DNA of 64,000 nt, taken from NCBI GenBank assembly GCA_032158125.1, contig JASKOT010000003.1:124001-188000 (forward strand), in the 5' to 3' direction. The notes beneath the pieces are model-generated. The model was not told the DNA's origin and made no database searches. It worked only from the letters and a program-made list of their open reading frames with translations. A program made the position numbers and the translations under genes. This document shows positions 47,380 through 60,047 of the stretch, piece after piece. Numbering within the stretch: position 1 is the first letter of the stretch; each line of letters opens with the position of its first letter. The DNA comes from Papiliotrema nemorosa. Taxonomy: Eukaryota; Basidiomycota; Tremellomycetes; Tremellales; Rhynchogastremaceae.

Positions 47380-48777
47380 AGAGATTCATGACCACGTCGC
47401 AAAAGGGCATCTCTACATCAGAACGGGCCATAGCAGGGGCCATCGCCTTGGGCTACAGAGCATCTCAACAGTATGAGTTACAAGCCATCAAACGAAGGAG
47501 GACAGCCCAAAATGAGACCATCGGCGGGCATGCTCGATGCATCTTCACGGCATCCGGGCCGTCCTGTACAGGAGGATGGACCACGAAGACGGCGACGAAG
47601 ATGCTGGCAGTAGACCAACAGACATGTAGCAAATACCAACTGAAGACTCATCATGCGTCCATCTGATCACCCGCGATGATGCTGATCGTCTGCCACAAGG
47701 GGACATGAAACAAGCGGGAGCCGATCCTCAATCTGTTTTTGCATCACCGTTCCTGCGCAACACACACAAACAATATGGGAGGACAAACAAGTGAGTTCAT
47801 GTGTCACGAGGGTCACAGGTGTTTTATATTTTGAAAAACCGAGTACAGTACGAGTCAATGAGGCCGAGATGATAAAGGTTTTGTATTCCGATGAAGATCG
47901 CTCGGCAAGAACGGGACAATCCCTCCTTACACGTCGCAACCCGAGCTCCACCTCGGTCAAAACGACATTGTATGTGGTATCAAGCTGTTTTGTAGTGTCT
48001 CGGTCCATAGCAAGTAGAAAAGCAAGCCGAGAGCGTAGCAGAGATACCATTTGACGGTGCCGTAGATTACGGCGGATATTCTATGCTCAAGATAACCTAG
48101 TATTCCGTTCCGGACCCAGAGACGCCTCTTGCGACGAGGTAACGGACAAAAGGTAGGTATGACTAGGCAGTCGGCGGTTGAATTTTGGATTCAATGCCCC
48201 CCCCCCCCCGCTTGTTCTTTGGCATTGGCACATTTTGGCTTTTACTCTACCTTGTCACAGACCCGTCCCCTCTCTCACTCTGCCCTCGAGTTACACTTTC
48301 AGTTTATATCTCAATAGCTTCATGCCCATGCAGCGTCACGGTCCAGCCTAGACGGAGGGAATTCTTACGAGGCGCATTAGATCTTCAGGGGTACATGACC
48401 CTCTCCCCCCCATTTCCCTGTGCACACAATTTGGCCGTATGGAAGAGAGAGAGAAAAAAACAGCCATGATTTGAAACCCCTGAATATCCCCCATGACTCT
48501 CTCGTCCCCCTCCCCCCAGTGTTCCCGTCTGGTCTGGTTCTTGCATCATTTCGACCGAGTGGGCAGTTGGGCATCCGAGCAGAAGCAGGCAAGGGACCAG
48601 CGAAGGCTGGCAAGAGGTCGTCGACTACCTGCATGTTCCCTCATTGGACATTAGATAGTACTCGTAGCGTTCGATAGCTATAGCTGACAATCCAGCTTCA
48701 ATTGAGTCTTTACTTGTCTTGCTCATCTTCGACTTGATTGCCGTCTGGGTTGCTTTCCAGTTCGTCTCGAGGATTGA
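47380..48777. other. 1.4-kb gene-free region
   Basis: 3' flank of JDW2 followed by low-complexity, pyrimidine-rich DNA with a poly-C run. Frames here (e.g. 47376-47666, 48129-48469) show no domain. The distal part is probably the promoter of the PHD-finger gene. Confidence 0.45.
48197..48209 (+). repeat. Poly-C tract, 13 nt
   Basis: Uninterrupted run of 13 C in non-coding DNA. Similar in size to the run at 61372-61385. Confidence 0.9.
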
Positions 48778-49211
48778 ATGGGTTGTGAAGGATCGCTGTC
48801 GAATCCCGCTACGACCAAGGACCCTGTAATCTCCGTACCCCTTATTCCGGATCCTCGGCGGGCTATCATCGTCTCCCAGTCACATCGCCAATCTTCTCGA
48901 GCCTCTTGGAGCTCTCAACTTCTTGAACGATTCCAATCTGCACATACGACAGAAACGCTCTTGACGAGCGACCGAATCTCTACAAAGGGAAGCGGGAAAT
49001 CTAAAAGCCTTGATCTCGGCCTTCAGCCCCTCATCGCTATTCCTGATTCTTTCGCTTGACGACATTCAGACCCTACCATTATCGATTTGGAACATACTTT
49101 CGACAAATCTGCTCTATTATATCCTCGGCATACCGCTCTTACCACTCAACCAGCTGTGCGAGGCGATCGACGGTCAGAAGGAGAAAGCTTGAGACGGCGT
49201 GTGAAACCCAG
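48778..49211 (+). other. Possible 5' coding exon or uORF of the PHD-finger gene, with in-frame TGA
   Basis: An ATG at 48778 opens 93 codons (from MGCEGSLSNPATTKDP to LIAIPDSFA) and then meets TGA at 49057-49059. The same frame continues open with coding-like sequence (HSDPTIIDLEHTFDKSALLY) to a GTGAGT donor at 49212. Splicing from there to the AG before 49700 would join in phase to ELLPHRSSMFQQRF of the PHD gene. No GT-AG pair I could find removes the TGA in phase. It may be a uORF, a readthrough site, a sequence error or chance. Confidence 0.35.
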
Positions 49212-49728
49212 TGAGTCAATGATCCACCTGGCTTCCTTGTCCCGATCCCTCCCCTCGCCCCTTTTTCTTCTCATCCAACCCATCTTCATCCCTTCCATCC
49301 TGCTCTTCCTAATCCTTGGGTCAACGTACGGTCGACGAAAGATTGTGGATATCCATTGCGATATCAACTGGGTATGTCTGGTATTCCTCCCACATGCCCC
49401 CGGACGAGGGAAAAGGGATTATCTTTCCGACTGGCTAGCCACCTCTCTGTCCTAATCGTCACCCCCCCGTCTAGACGAATCAAATCTTCTTCTCCCTTCT
49501 TGTTCATTCCCCCTACACCGCACCCAGAGAACAACCCTCGTTGTGCTCCTTACCTATTCCCGCACCCCCGTCTTGCCCACATATTGTGCCCAGACCTCAC
49601 CTGTACCCACCTCTATTCTTGTCACCTCGTTACTCTTGTGTCATTCCCCACACCTTTTCCAAGCACCTGTGACCACTCCGGTTGATTGTATCTGGATAGC
49701 CGATGAGCTGTTGCCTCATCGTTCTTCC

Positions 49729-52503
49729 ATGTTTCAACAACGCTTCATATGTCAAATCAGCCCTCCAGAACCCCTAGCTGACCCATGTCAAGCTTCATCT
49801 CTCCCACTCGGTTTTGCCGACCTGGGACACATACCTCGTCGAGACCCAGGGTTCATCAATCCTTCTGTTCTCAACGCCATCTTTCGATCCAATTCGACCC
49901 GAGTCGACACCCATCGTCTGCGGCGCTCGAGGCTTATCGGGACAGACAAAGCCAAGGTCACGGAGAAGGAACCCGGAAAGGAGAACAGGAGAATGCCTGG
50001 AGCGGTATTGTATGAAACTCCATCGATCTACGAGACTCAAGAGTGGAGCGGACGTTTAAGTCGGGAAAAGGCAAAGTGAGTGAACCAGGATGCTATGAAA
50101 TGAGATGCTAACGACTTTAGCTACGACAGACTAGGACCTTCCCCTACCTGCTCTCATCTCTCCACCGCCGATTCTCAAGCTTCCCCATACAGCATCTCCC
50201 ACTCTCACACCATGCCCCACTTCCCCCTCCCTTATCATTCTCAAGGACACCTTGTCCCCACTCCTATACACACCTCGAAATATCAGAATCATCCCGCATA
50301 CTACAATCCTGAACAAGAAGCTTATGCCCTTGCCGAGTCATCAAAAGCGGGCAAGCTCCTCCCTTCCTTCCAGTCTCAACCTACAGGCCAAGCCCCACTC
50401 CTCACGACCACTACACTACGATCTCACGATACGACTATTCCTCAGTACTACGCCGTGACCAATGCACCACATGGCAACAAGTCGGATCAAGGACCGAAAA
50501 GGAAACGAGCTCCTACGACTCCGCAGGACATGCAGACGCCGATAGAAACGCCCAAGAGATCAAAGTCACAGGAAGAAGCCAGATCGACCGAGAGATCGCA
50601 CAAGAGAAAACGCACAAACGAGATGGTGCCAAATCAGAGTCAACTGCCTACTCCACCTTCGACAGGCCGAGATGTCTCCTCAGAGGGGCGAAGGTTGTCA
50701 TTAGGTCCTGAGGATACACCTCAGGTACCAAGGAGGAAAGGAGTGGTAGTCATGACCCACGAAGAAGAAGGGAGAAAATTGGGTCTGGTCGGTGTCGCAG
50801 GTGACGCAGAAGACGACGGTTCAACCGATGTCGTCACTTCCCCTCGTGTGACCAATGCTCCCACCCTTGGCGTCGACGCCTCGGGTCAAGCAGTCGTCGC
50901 AATGTCTGAAGTTCTCGACACTGATCTCGCATGGCTTGAGAATAGAGGTCAACCACAGACGCCTCCTTCGTCGACTATTCCTCAACTTCAGACTCCAGCT
51001 CAGAGCCACAACGCGTTGGTGGAGGATTCCGACTCGCCAGCAACTCGGGCTCAAAAGGTCAACCGACGGATGGAGCTATTCAAAGATAGCCCGAAAGCCG
51101 CCGAAGAACCTATGGTATCCACTCGTATTGAAATGTTTGGACGAGTCGCCGTACGCAAGACATTCGCTGCGAGGTTCTTGGGCCTGGAGCCTACCGCCGT
51201 GTTGATCGAGGAGAACAGCGCAGAAGATGCAGAAGGATGGAACGCGGTAGCCAGCTCATCGCGTGCAGCTTTGCGCCCCCAATGGCCAGACCACGAGGCT
51301 CCTTGGGCATTGGCTGGTGGAAAGCGAAAGGAGAGGCGGCAAAAAGAGCTTGCCGAGAAGTCGAGCTTGCTTAAGCGCTACCTCGAAACAGCCAGCGATG
51401 AGGGATCGGACGATGAGGACGCCCTGATCACCGTGACGTACGCTCGAGGTCGAGGAAAGACCGCTCACCGATTGGCCCCGAATTTGCGAACGCCTCGATC
51501 CCGTGCAAAGCCGTTTGACAGGTCGGGCTCGGATGCCAAAATCGCCCTGGTCAATTCATTACGAGGTCGAGTCATCGCGCCGCTGCCACTCAGCCGGATG
51601 GCGTGTATATGTGGACATCAGAGTGGCTTTGCCGGAGAGCCCATGATTTCTTGCGCGTCTTGCCGATCTTGGCACCATCCTCACTGTAACGGGATCGATG
51701 ACAATGTTCCCCTGCCGTCATCTTGGTGGTGTCCCAACTGTCACGCGCAAGCGATCGCCATGTCGACGCCAGCGCATTCGACGCCTCGAGCTTATGCTCA
51801 ATCGGACGAACGATCCTCGGCCTTCAAAGGCGACTTTACCAACATCGCGTTGGCCCCATCGCCGATGTTTCCGAACCCCGCCTTTAGTCAATTGGCTCCC
51901 GTCACGCGAACTCCTATAAATCGAGTCTTGGCCTCGCCAACCTCTAGAGAGCATCGACCCAGGGTACTCTCGTACGGCACCGACATGTGGGCATATACAG
52001 AAGATGGCGCTCCCTCATCCGTTGCACCATCAACACCTGGTCCTTCTCGTCCAGATCGTTTCTCCACACCAAGGATCGACGACTTGCCATTCGATGTCAC
52101 CTCTACACCATCTAGAGGATTAGACTTTACATTTGGTCAACCGTCTTTATTCTCCTTGACTCCGCTCGGGCCGAAAGGCCGTGTCCCGTCAGGCGTGTTT
52201 GGGGATCCCACTCCTTTCGGCGCTCGAGCCAGGACGACTACTGCCGGAGCGGCACCCATGTCTGAGATGATCTCGTCGAGACACGACTTCTTGCGTGACC
52301 TGAATAAAGGGGCGCAGAGCGAGGGTCCAGTCACCCCGTCCACGAGGTGGCCTCACGCATTGCTCGGTGCGCACAACTTGTCGCCGTCACCCTTCGGACA
52401 CAGGCGGACCGTTTCTGGAAACAAACTGAGCAGCATGCGATCGAGCTCTAAAAGTGGTTTGGGTGGACTTGGGCTTGGGCTGCCAGAGGAGAAGGAAGAT
52501 TAG
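49729..52503 (+). CDS. PHD-finger nuclear protein
   Basis: Two exons at least: 49729 to about 50076 and from about 50121 to 52503, joined at EKAK/N-YDRLGPSP. About 900 residues, mostly disordered with basic Lys/Arg clusters (KRKRAPTTPQ, SHKRKRTNEM). A single PHD finger lies at about 51600-51740: MACICGHQSGFAGEPMISC, CASCRSWHHPHCNGID and WWCPNCHAQA, matching C4HC3 spacing. PHD fingers usually read histone-H3 tails, so a chromatin role is likely. No SET, bromo or JmjC domain is present. The start is uncertain: the frame is open upstream to 49543 and a spliced upstream exon is possible. Confidence 0.8.
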
Positions 52504-53340
52504 GGTGAGTTGGTTTCGGGTCCAGCATGGGCTTGTTTCTAACAGTCAGCTCGCTTCGAGCTTCGATCGTCTTAACCTCCCTTCATGTTCGCTCTGCCCG
52601 ACGTCCGAGTCTCCTTTCTCTTTTCTCCTCCGCGTTATATCGCATTTCATCCACCAGGCCGACGCGTCACCAACGCGAGCGGTACCTTGTTCATTTTGAG
52701 CGGCGGAGAGGCAGGAGGAGGGGAGGAAATACGAGGGTGAGCAGTCGGTGCTGCGTGAGTCTACGCTAGAGACCATTCACAAGGGTCAGACGATACGTGC
52801 GGAATGACCGACGCGTCACTGGTCATCAGGTGGAGTGAGAGGTGAGGGCGAGATGTGCGCTTGATGATTGCTCGTGGCATGCAACCTCATAATGTTCACA
52901 ACGAGGCTGAACTGCTATATACGTTCTAAGCCGTGTTAGCTGTTACTTTTGCTTGGGGAACGCACCTTTGACTACTGAAGAGGAGAGGTGAGATCAAGTG
53001 AGAGACGTGATGCAGATGCAAACATCAACAAAGGCGTTCAAGGGGTCAGTGTATAGGGAGCCAGACGCGTCAGTGAGGGCTCGCTTGGACGTGCAGGGTG
53101 GAGGTGAATGGGAAGGGTTGATAAGCAACAACGCAGGCGACTTGTGCCAATGACGTGGTAATGAGGGGGCTCACTCGCCACCCTATACACCAGATGCACT
53201 TCGGATCCGGGGTGTCGCCCCCTCCACCTCCTCTCTGAGATTATTTTGCAGCAGTCTTGACCATCATAGTCTGGGCACTCCAGACCTAAGACGTCAATCC
53301 AACCTCTGTTCATCCTACAATTGCGAGACCCACATTCAAC
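52504..53340. promoter_or_regulatory. Intergenic, PHD gene / NMD3
   Basis: 837 bp between two plus-strand genes. It holds the PHD gene's 3' UTR and the NMD3 promoter. No further feature recognised. Confidence 0.45.
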
Positions 53341-55346
53341 ATGGTCACGATGGACTATAACCCCGAATACGACAATGCTCAAGAGAGTTACATTCTCTGC
53401 GCAGACTGCGGGACTGTCATCCCTTCATCAAATGGCGCCGGGCTTTGTAAGCACTTCTCATTGTGTCGGAGTCTGGGTGAGAAGGCTGATGGAGACAGGT
53501 GTGGGATGTCTGAGGAATACAGTGGACATTACAGAGGGAATCCCAAAGGAAGCTACTCTGAATTTTTGTAGAGGATGCGAGAGGTTCTTGTCGCCGCCTC
53601 AGACATGGACGCATGCTCAACCGGAATCGAGAGAACTTCTCGGTGAGTGAAACTCGATCCAAGGCTACCCGAGTCTCAAGATGTCTGTGATATCATCTTG
53701 CTGATGCTCAGCCATCTGCCTGAAGAAGATCGCTAGGCCATTGATGAAAGTCCGCCTGATCGACGCTTCGTTCATCTGGACCGAGCCTCATTCTCGACGA
53801 GTCAAAGTCAAAGTCACCGTCCAAAAGGAAGTGTTGGCGAACACAGTCTTGCAACAGACATTTGAATTGACGTTGGTGGTGCATACGGGTCAATGTCCCG
53901 CTTGTACAAGATTGGCAGCGAAGAATACTTGGAAGGCTTCAGTGCAGGTTAGACAGAAGGTGACGCATAAGAGGACGTTCTTGTGGTTGGAGCAATTGAT
54001 TCTAAAGCATAATGCTCACAAGTGAGTCACAATCTCACTGGGGGTGATATGGCGCACTGACGTATAGGGACACGATCAACGTGAATGAGAAGAGGGATGG
54101 ACTGGATTTCTTCTACACGGAGAGGAATAACGCCATTAAAATGGTAGATTTCCTGGCCTCAGTCGTCCCAGTCAGGTGAGCTGACATTGATTGCATATCT
54201 GTAAATGAAGCTTACGATTCAGGTCGAAAGCTTCGGAACAGCTCATTTCCAACGATACACACTCCAACACGTCGAACTACAAATTCACCTATTCAGTCGA
54301 GATTGTTCCGATATGTAAAGACGACTTGGTCGCCATTCCAAAGGCCTTGGCTAGGTCGTGGGGTAACATCTCGTGCGTCCACTTCACTTCCTTGCTCCGA
54401 GATTGAACGCTGATTGCCCAGTCCCCTCACCATATGCTCCAGGATCGGAAACACTATTCACCTCATGGACCCCATGACACTGCAACAAACCGATGTCACC
54501 TCTCCTGTGTACTGGCGACAACCTTTCGACTCGCTCGCTACGGTCGTCGACCTTGTCGAATTTGTCATTCTTGATATTGAGCCTTCCGGACCTGTGCGAG
54601 GTAAATGGGTGTTGGCCGATGCTCAAGTGACCCGAGCAAGCGGATCAGGAGGTGCCAAAGCGGACGACGATGGAATGGGAGATGATGGGATTTATCACAC
54701 CCGAACGCACCTCGGAGCGATCTTGCAACCTGGAGACACTGTACTCGGATACCACCTCACCAACGCCAATTTCAACAATGACGAGTTCGAATCGTTGGAT
54801 CAAACACGTATACCCGATGTGATTCTTGTCCGAAAGACGTACCCCAACAGGCGGAAGAAGACCAAGACGAGAAACTGGAAAATTCGATCTATTGCCAAAG
54901 AGGCAGAAGATGTCGCAGAGGGTTCCAATACTGTGGGACGAGGAGCTTTGGGTCGAAGAGGTGGAAACGACGCCAAGAATGTCGAGAGGGATTACGAGTT
55001 GTTCCTCCGAGATTTGGAAGAAGACAAGGAGATGCGGGCAGCTATCAACCTGTACCGAGTGGAGAAGAAGGATACAGAGGGAGATGTGGATATGGGCAAG
55101 AGTACCGCTGGGTCGGGTATGGCTGGAGGAAAGAGGAGAGGTCAGAACAAGGTGCAAGCTCCTGCTGCACCAGCCGAGGACGAAGATATGGAGGTCGAGG
55201 ACGGTCAAGCGGGAGGAGAGGACGAAGAGAGTGGATCGGAAGAGGAAGATTTCCCAGAGATTGACATGGACGAGCTGCTGGAGCATTTCGAGGAGCTCGA
55301 TGTGGATGATGAGCATGAAGGAGCGGCCGTCTCGCAAGTCGAGTAG
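53341..55346 (+). CDS. NMD3: 60S ribosomal subunit nuclear export adaptor
   Basis: Nmd3 binds nascent 60S subunits and the exportin Crm1. The start MVTMDYNPEYDNAQESYILC leads into the zinc-binding N-terminus: CADCGTVIP, then after a 53-nt intron GLCVGCLRNTVDITEGIP and NFCRGCERFLSPPQTW. Further exons give RLIDASFIWTEPHSRRVKVK, HTGQCPACTRLAAKNTWKAS, VRQKVTHKRTFLWLEQLIL and DTINVNEKRDGLDFFYTERN, all strongly conserved in the family. The C-terminus is acidic with a leucine-rich, export-signal-like MDELLEHFEELDVDDEHE. Six or seven introns. Confidence 0.95.
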
Positions 55347-55578
55347 AGTACAGATGACATCGCATGAGTTTAGTCTATGTATATTTGTGCGTGGTATCAC
55401 TAATGCTGGATATCTCCGGTCACACATGCAAGGCCGGAAGAGGTGACTGAGCGCCAGGCTCACTTGATTGCAATCGTGAAGCGTCCCTTGTCGTTGGGAC
55501 AGGACAGGCGGAGAAACAAGGCATGCTTTACGTTTCTATGATTGCTGGGGTGTTTAGGTAGAACCCTCAGTCGTCGGA

Positions 55579-57677
55579 TCAGTCCATCTCGTTTCGCTGA
55601 TACCGCTGGCGCCCTTCAACTAGATGATCAGCGCCCTTCGCCGATTGTAACATCAAAGGCAGACACGTACGCGTCTTGAGAGCGTCAAAAGCCCTATTGA
55701 CAGCTGTAGAGCGTTCCACTGCATCGGCCGATCTCGACAAGTCTGGATGGACTGAAAGTTGCATGATCCGTTTACGATTTGACAAGATTTTCAGAACGGT
55801 ACTGTGATGTTTGAGCTCGATGAATGTGGGATCAGGATCTATATCGAGGATATCGTAGTATCTCGCCCTGTCATTCATGGTGATCGAGACTGGCGCCGGG
55901 CGCGGAGATGCAGTTGGCAGAGATGGTTTAGGGGGCGGCGGAGTGCGAGTCGAGTCGACACGCGCTGTTCGTGGCGAAGACATGGTCTGGCGATGAGAAG
56001 TGGACGATTGGGAGGATGTTTTACTAGAGGAAGAAGTGAACGGCGTCTGCGCCGATGCAGACTTTTTCGAAGTGGAACGAGTTGAAGAAGACCGAGAAAG
56101 ACTGGCGAGCAGGGAAGGTCTTTTCTCTTTTGCCTTTTCTGCTTCTGGCACAAAAGCCACAGGTATGGAACGGGTCGGAACCCCCAGAATCCTTTCATTC
56201 GAGTATTGCCTAGCTATCAGCTTTGCCTCTTGCGACACACGAGCCACGAGATTGGCTCACACAAGATTATGAAGATCGTTACCACGACCAACGTCAGCCG
56301 ATAGAATGTGGGGATCCTCCCAATCGAGCTTGTTTCGACGCTGTGATTCAAGCAACAGATTGGCATATTCCACGTCGACGCCCGGTGCGGGTGCAAATGA
56401 GATGTGTCTTAGTCCTCCGTTCTCGTTGAGGTCAAACTCGGGTGCGTAAGCGCTGAAATCAGCCTGCTGTGTGAGCCAAATTATCAAGCAGAAAACCACT
56501 TACGTCCGGTGAAGGGTTGACGCGAGGACTGGTCTCTGTGAGCGGGAATTGCAGGGAGAGATAAGGTCCGATGGGCGTCAGGAATGGGTCCCAGTAGCCA
56601 ACGCGTAAATCGTCTTCGAGCTTGGCCTTATATACGATACCTGAAATTCAGCGTCAAGACATGATTGGAACGGATTGCAGTAAGATGGTTGTCTTGGAGT
56701 CAGGGACACAACTTGGACGTACGATAATGTGGTATAGCTCTGGTAGTCTGCATGTCAGACGATGACCGACGAATAAAAGGTACAGGTGAGGTCACGCAGT
56801 GGCTGCGGGCATGGTGCAATCATGAACGCACCATATTTGTGAGCTGTTCATAGAAAACTGGTGTAAAAGGCATTCCACGCTTTTTGTAGTTGACCTCTAT
56901 CGACCTCGCAAACAGATCACCGTGCTGTTTTGCCGAAAGCCTTGGGTATCCCTTAGCAAAAGCTGCAATGTTTGCCGTATCAAACAAATGATTTTTCGTT
57001 TCGGGCAATTGATCATGCAAGGAGTACCTAGATCGGACATTGGTTTGCTGTGCTGGTTGGAGTGCACCTCGGGATGCCGATTGGGAAGCGTCTTTCCGTT
57101 CTGTATATCTAGACAACAGCACCCCTAGCCTTCGAATATCCTCGAAATGCGCTATGAGTCTGTGTTGATCGCCCAACACCAAATCGCTATATGTTAGTGG
57201 GATGCGACACTCATTCTCGATGAGCATTGGACATACCTGCACCAGTGCCCGTCTTCGACAGCCGATATTGAAACGCTGAAATCGCACATTTCAGTGAGCA
57301 TGTGCGGAACAGTCACTCCTGTCGCGGTATCCAGTGACGAACCCCGGTAATGACCAAAACTGACGACAGTCCAGAATGGAACGACGTGCACTTCAATTGA
57401 CTCTGGACGCGGATGACTCTGATGGGTCAATGATTGTGTCACGAACAGCCATCTGCCCAAATATACGGACCTTGGGGACAAAAAGACACTCCAGTCCGTC
57501 CTCGCCTGTCATTGAGGGGATCAAACAGCGAATTCGGTTATGAGGATCCTGCGAGCGCATCACAGCATCGAGCCGCCTCCTACAGGCCTCTGCATCGCCC
57601 CATTCCCGCTTCGCACCCTTGTTGGGAATGATTCCCGCCCCATTGACTCTTCCAAAGAGCCGACCGAAAATCGACAT
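55579..57677 (-). CDS. JDW family member 3: novel N-terminal domain plus C-terminal J-like domain
   Basis: Starts MSIFGRLFGRVNGAGIIPNK, then VMRSQDPHNRIRC. Exons give SIEVHVVPFWTVVSFGHYRG, SISAVEDGHWC, a phase-2 intron, SDLVLGDQHRLIAHFEDIRR, NIAAFAKGYPRLSAKQHGDL, YKAKLEDDLRVGYWDPFLTP and NKLDWEDPHILSADVGRGND. A Ser/Thr/Pro linker of about 90 residues leads to DRARYYDILDIDPDPTFIEL, IMQLSVHPDLSRSADAVERS and NRAFDALKT. A phase-1 intron adds LEGRQRYQRNEMD. Its closest relative is JDW4, 187 bp upstream on the same strand, so these two look like a local tandem duplication. Compared with a standard J domain, the helix before HPD is longer. Confidence 0.72.
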
Positions 57678-57864
57678 GACATTTGGAAACAACAGATAAC
57701 AGAATGGTTGGTGGACTGTAGAAGTTGTAAATTCCCGTATTGTTCTCCGAAGGTGGAGCTCCGCAATCTGGCGAAGCTCGGTGACCATCTTCCTGCATCT
57801 ACCTATTCTCGCGAAGCTCATTGCTTCCACGCACCACCCGGAACGAAGCGGTTGGCTACGGATC

Positions 57865-60047
57865 TTAGTCATGCTCGTCACGTTGATAACGACGTCGCCC
57901 CTCGACTATACGTCAACATAGAATTTGAGCTCTACATGAAGAGGCACGAACGGGTTTTCAACGCGTCATAAGCCCTGTTGACGGCGACAGACTGCTCGTT
58001 TGTTTTAGATCCGGTTATGTCTGGATGGACCAATTGTTGAGCGACTCTCCATGCCGCCGAAAGGGTTTTTGTTACGACAGCGTCGTGTTTTGTATCGAGG
58101 AATGTGGGGTCGGGATCGATGTCTAAGATATCGTAGTATCTCGCAGGGTCTTTGACAATCACAGAGGGCTGAGGGGGCGCGGTAGGAGGATTGTATCGAG
58201 GCTGAAGGGGCGGACCTCGTGGGGGAGTCGGTTTGGTCGAGTTTGGCGGAATACCGGACCGGACATTATTCTTCACGCTCGGGGAAGATCCGATACGAGG
58301 GGAATGATCGGATGTAACAGTCGATGTCTTGTTCGTGGTGGAACGTTGGTTCACGGGACGAGTAGAGGAATTGCGCAGCAGACTGGAAAGCGGGGACGTC
58401 CGTGATGGTTTGGCAGCCTCAGTCGTGAAAGCTACTGGCAGCTGACGTGTTGGTAGGCCCAACAGACGTTCATAAGAGTATGCTCTAGGCAGTCAGCTCC
58501 GCATAGCGTTGCACATTTCACAACACCCACACTAAAGTCTGCAGGTCATGGCCACGGCCGATATCCGCAGCCAAGATGTGCGGATCATCCCAGTCCAGCT
58601 TATTTGCCATTTGTGAATCGACCAGCATCTGCGCGTACTCGAGGTTGGCCACCGGCGCCGGGGCAATCTTGATATTGTTCAAGCGTGTGCCCGTTCCGCC
58701 TTGCCCGATTTGAGATCCGGGACCCCAGCAGTTGAAACCACTCTTGTTGATCAGCAATTACCTCAACGGGATCGGATGTGCGTAGAATTGAGAATTGCAA
58801 GCAACTCACACGAAGAGAAGGATTGACTCTTGGGCTTTCTTCAGACAATGGGAATTTACCCATTGAGTATGATCCGACGTGGCAAAGAAAGGGATCCCAA
58901 TAACCTATCCGCGTTTCATTTTCCAGCTTGGCCTTATAGACGACACCTGATGATCAGCCGGAGATCATTCGACCGTGAAGTGTCTTCTTGGAATGAGGAA
59001 GGGAGCGGGACGCTTTAGCAGGGCGAGACCTACGATAGTGGGGAAAAGCTCTGGTGCGCTGTACGGCCCGTCAGCTCATTTTACCTGCCAAGGAGGGGAA
59101 TAGTAAAATGACTGGAAATGTAGCCGCTCAACATACTTGGCAGCAAAGCTGTGGGACACAATGGCATTAAACTCACGACTTTTTCTAGCGGTTCGCACAA
59201 GGCCGTTTCGGTCGGGCCGACGGCTTTGTCCCCCTTGTACGTTCCGATTGTACGAGTGAGCACATCTCCATACTGCTGCGCTGACGGTGTCGGGTAGCCT
59301 TTGGCGAAGAGGGCGATGTTCTCAGGACCAAATCGATGATTCTTCACCTCGGGTAACTGTTGGAATTGAGAATATTTGTAACCTTTTTGTTGCTGTTGCA
59401 GGTCTTTGATGTTTTTCGATCCGGCTGTTCCCGATTTGTTTGCTTGTACATTGCCGAGTTCTTGCAGATCATGCATTCCATCACCATAGGAAGCTTGCAA
59501 TATAGCAGCCATGACTTTGACTTCTTCTCGAAGAACCAGGTTGCTAGGGAAATGTGAGCTTGGCAAATGCGATCTACATCGGCAGAAACGTACCTGCACC
59601 AATGGTCGTCTGCGACTGCTGAAATGGTGTAGGAAAAGTCTAATGGCTCCGAGGAAGCTATAAGGCCAGTCTGACCTGTCGCACGATCCATGATGTATCT
59701 CTCGTATCTGGTAAAGCTGATGACGGTCCAAAAGGGCACCAAATGCACTTGGACAGACTCCGGCCGGTAATAGTCCTGAGCGTCAGTCGCTCATCATGTA
59801 CACTTGTCGCTCAGGATGAACAAAGTAGGCTATCACTGACCTTTGGCAGATTGAATTTGTCAAGGGAATCCGACCCGATGATGGCGGGAGGGAGACACCG
59901 AATTCTATTCAAGGGATCTTGAGCCCGCATAACGGCATCTAACCGGATCCTGCATGCTTCGGAATCACCCCATTCTGGTCGAGCATACTTGTTGGGTACG
60001 ATGCCGGCGCCATTTGCTCTCCGTAAGAGCCTGGTGAACATTGACAT
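57865..60047 (-). CDS. JDW family member 4: novel N-terminal domain plus C-terminal J-like domain
   Basis: Starts MSMFTRLLRRANGAGIVPNK, nearly the same opening as JDW3, then AVMRAQDPLNRIRC. Exons give SVQVHLVPFWTVISFTRYER, TISAVADDHWC, a phase-2 intron, SNLVLREEVKVMAAILQ, a Gln/Lys-rich loop, NIALFAKGYPTPSAQQYGDV, YKAKLENETRIGYWDPFLCH and NKLDWDDPHILAADIGRGHD. A Pro/Ser/Thr linker leads to DPARYYDILDIDPDPTFLDT, AQQLVHPDITGSKTNEQSVA and NRAYDALKT. A phase-1 intron adds LEGRRRYQRDEHD and a stop at 57865. The Arg-rich N-terminus could be a mitochondrial presequence, but the evidence is weak. Confidence 0.72.

Noticed and set aside
41475..60047. Biosynthetic cluster or defence island
   Set aside because: The JDW genes are interleaved with KTI12, NMD3 and a PHD gene, which are conserved housekeeping or chromatin genes. 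No enzymes, NLR, transposase or toxin-like genes are present.
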